This document shows, piece after piece, positions 63,281 through 64,000 of a stretch of 64,000 nt of DNA (the first letter of the stretch is position 1; every line of letters starts with the position of its first letter). This stretch comes from Oreocharis arfaki (lineage: Eukaryota > Chordata > Aves > Passeriformes > Paramythiidae): NCBI GenBank assembly GCA_013398015.1, contig VZRR01013430.1, positions 788,643-852,642 of the forward strand. Reading direction: 5' to 3'. Made by a program: the position numbers and the translations under genes. The notes beneath the pieces were generated by a model, which saw nothing but the letters and a program-made list of their open reading frames with translations, was not told the DNA's origin and did no database searches.

Positions 63281-64000
63281 AAAATGTTTCCCAGATGAGT
63301 TTGTCAATGATATTTTTGTGTTATTTTTGGTACACATATATTTCCATTTCATGTTTTACATTATATAAACACACAGACGGAAACTCAAACATGTCAAAAA
63401 ATATTCCAGCCAGCAACTGAGATACTGCTTTGCATTTTATACCAGCCTTCATTTTTATCTTTTCTCCTAAAGCAATTAGCAAACAGTTGTTTCAGAAGCT
63501 GACAAGGTAGGAACAGCAGTGAAACACTATTAAACCTAGAGATGTCCTTCAAACTCCAAGCATTTAACGGTGTTAAAAGGAACTGCAGATTCTGTGCACA
63601 GCCAAAAATAAGATGCAGGACTTGCAGAGCACAGTTCTCATACCACCACCATTCTCCTGATAGGCATCTTTCCCTTTAATCACTACAGAGGGACTCTATG
63701 ATCACACAGTTCTTCATCTGGGAACTGTGGAGAACTGGGAGAATCCTTGTTCTCCCACTTTCTGTATCTTCCAGTCTGTTTATCCACGTGACCACAGCAG
63801 GTTAAACATGGCCAATATCAGTCTCAGAAGCAAATTTATAACAGTACCTGGATTAGTCACTTGGATTAGTCATCACCTAGGAATACTGAAAGTTTTAGGC
63901 ATAAGAGCTCGCTTTTCCCACTATTATTATTATTATACATACCACTGTTCTCCAAAAATGCATTCACTTTGTGATTATTTCTCCATCGACTGAAAAGCAC
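63281..64000. other. Unique AT-rich noncoding DNA with a small direct repeat
   Basis: No gene is recognised; the 88-codon plus-strand frame at 63727-63993 resembles nothing known. The word ggattagtca occurs twice 13 bases apart at 63850-63873, each containing GGATTA, the complement of the TAATCC core of OTX/PITX-type homeodomains. A (TAT)n microsatellite is at 63922-63937. Confidence 0.65.
63922..63937. repeat. (TAT)n microsatellite
   Basis: Five TAT units, perfect. Confidence 0.85.

Noticed and set aside
1..64000. CRISPR arrays, operons, tRNA or rRNA genes, mitochondrial insertions
   Set aside because: None was seen. There are no regularly spaced exact repeats with unique spacers, no cloverleaf with A and B boxes that I could find, and no mitochondrial-like gene strings. 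A tRNAscan-SE, Infernal and RepeatMasker run would be decisive.

Overview
This looks like noncoding DNA from a bird nuclear genome, either intergenic or within a very large intron. The evidence is the three decayed CR1 LINE 3' fragments with typical CR1 termini, the very low density of recognisable interspersed repeats (about 1.0-1.1 kb of 64 kb), the AT-rich CpG-poor base composition, and the scattered A/T homopolymers and short microsatellites. CR1 also occurs in crocodilians, turtles and squamates, so 'bird' is likely rather than proven. Nothing is bacterial, plasmid-like or phage-like.

I find no protein-coding gene that I can support. The longest open frames are 140-153 codons. With stop codons at roughly one codon in fifteen for this composition, six frames of 64 kb give maxima of about that size by chance. 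The 140-codon frame at 226-648 is largely translated A/C-rich low-complexity DNA, the 153-codon frame at 8363-8824 is the remnant of a CR1 ORF2, and the 152-codon frame at 36674-37132 resembles nothing I know. Exons too short to recognise by eye, or lncRNA exons, cannot be excluded. One splice-bounded candidate is described at 43764-43854.

Layout. At 1-172 there is a minus-strand CR1 fragment running off the left edge. From 173 to 8281 the DNA is unique and AT-rich, with A/C-rich and homopolymer tracts. A minus-strand CR1 with frameshifted ORF2 remains lies at 8282-8776. From 8777 to 23471 the DNA is mostly unique, with a 20-bp perfect palindrome at 11018-11037 and, directly beside it, a segment at 11041-11512 that could be a solitary LTR. 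A plus-strand CR1 fragment lies at 23472-23842. A 22-bp palindrome follows at 24048-24069. From about 31 to 53 kb there are several motif-rich AT blocks with regularly spaced TAATTA cores and POU octamers; these have the look of conserved regulatory sequence, but comparison with other genomes is needed. An AT-rich repeat array with four exact copies of a 12-mer follows a 34-nt T-tract at 47131-47330. The last 7 kb holds GC-richer pockets, a cluster of AGAACAG words at 58260-58299 and a self-complementary GT/AT/AC microsatellite at 63238-63280.

No multi-gene system, CRISPR array, tRNA, rRNA or intact mobile element was seen. The most promising leads are the phased homeodomain-core cluster at 37489-37522, the two long palindromes and the AT repeat array.
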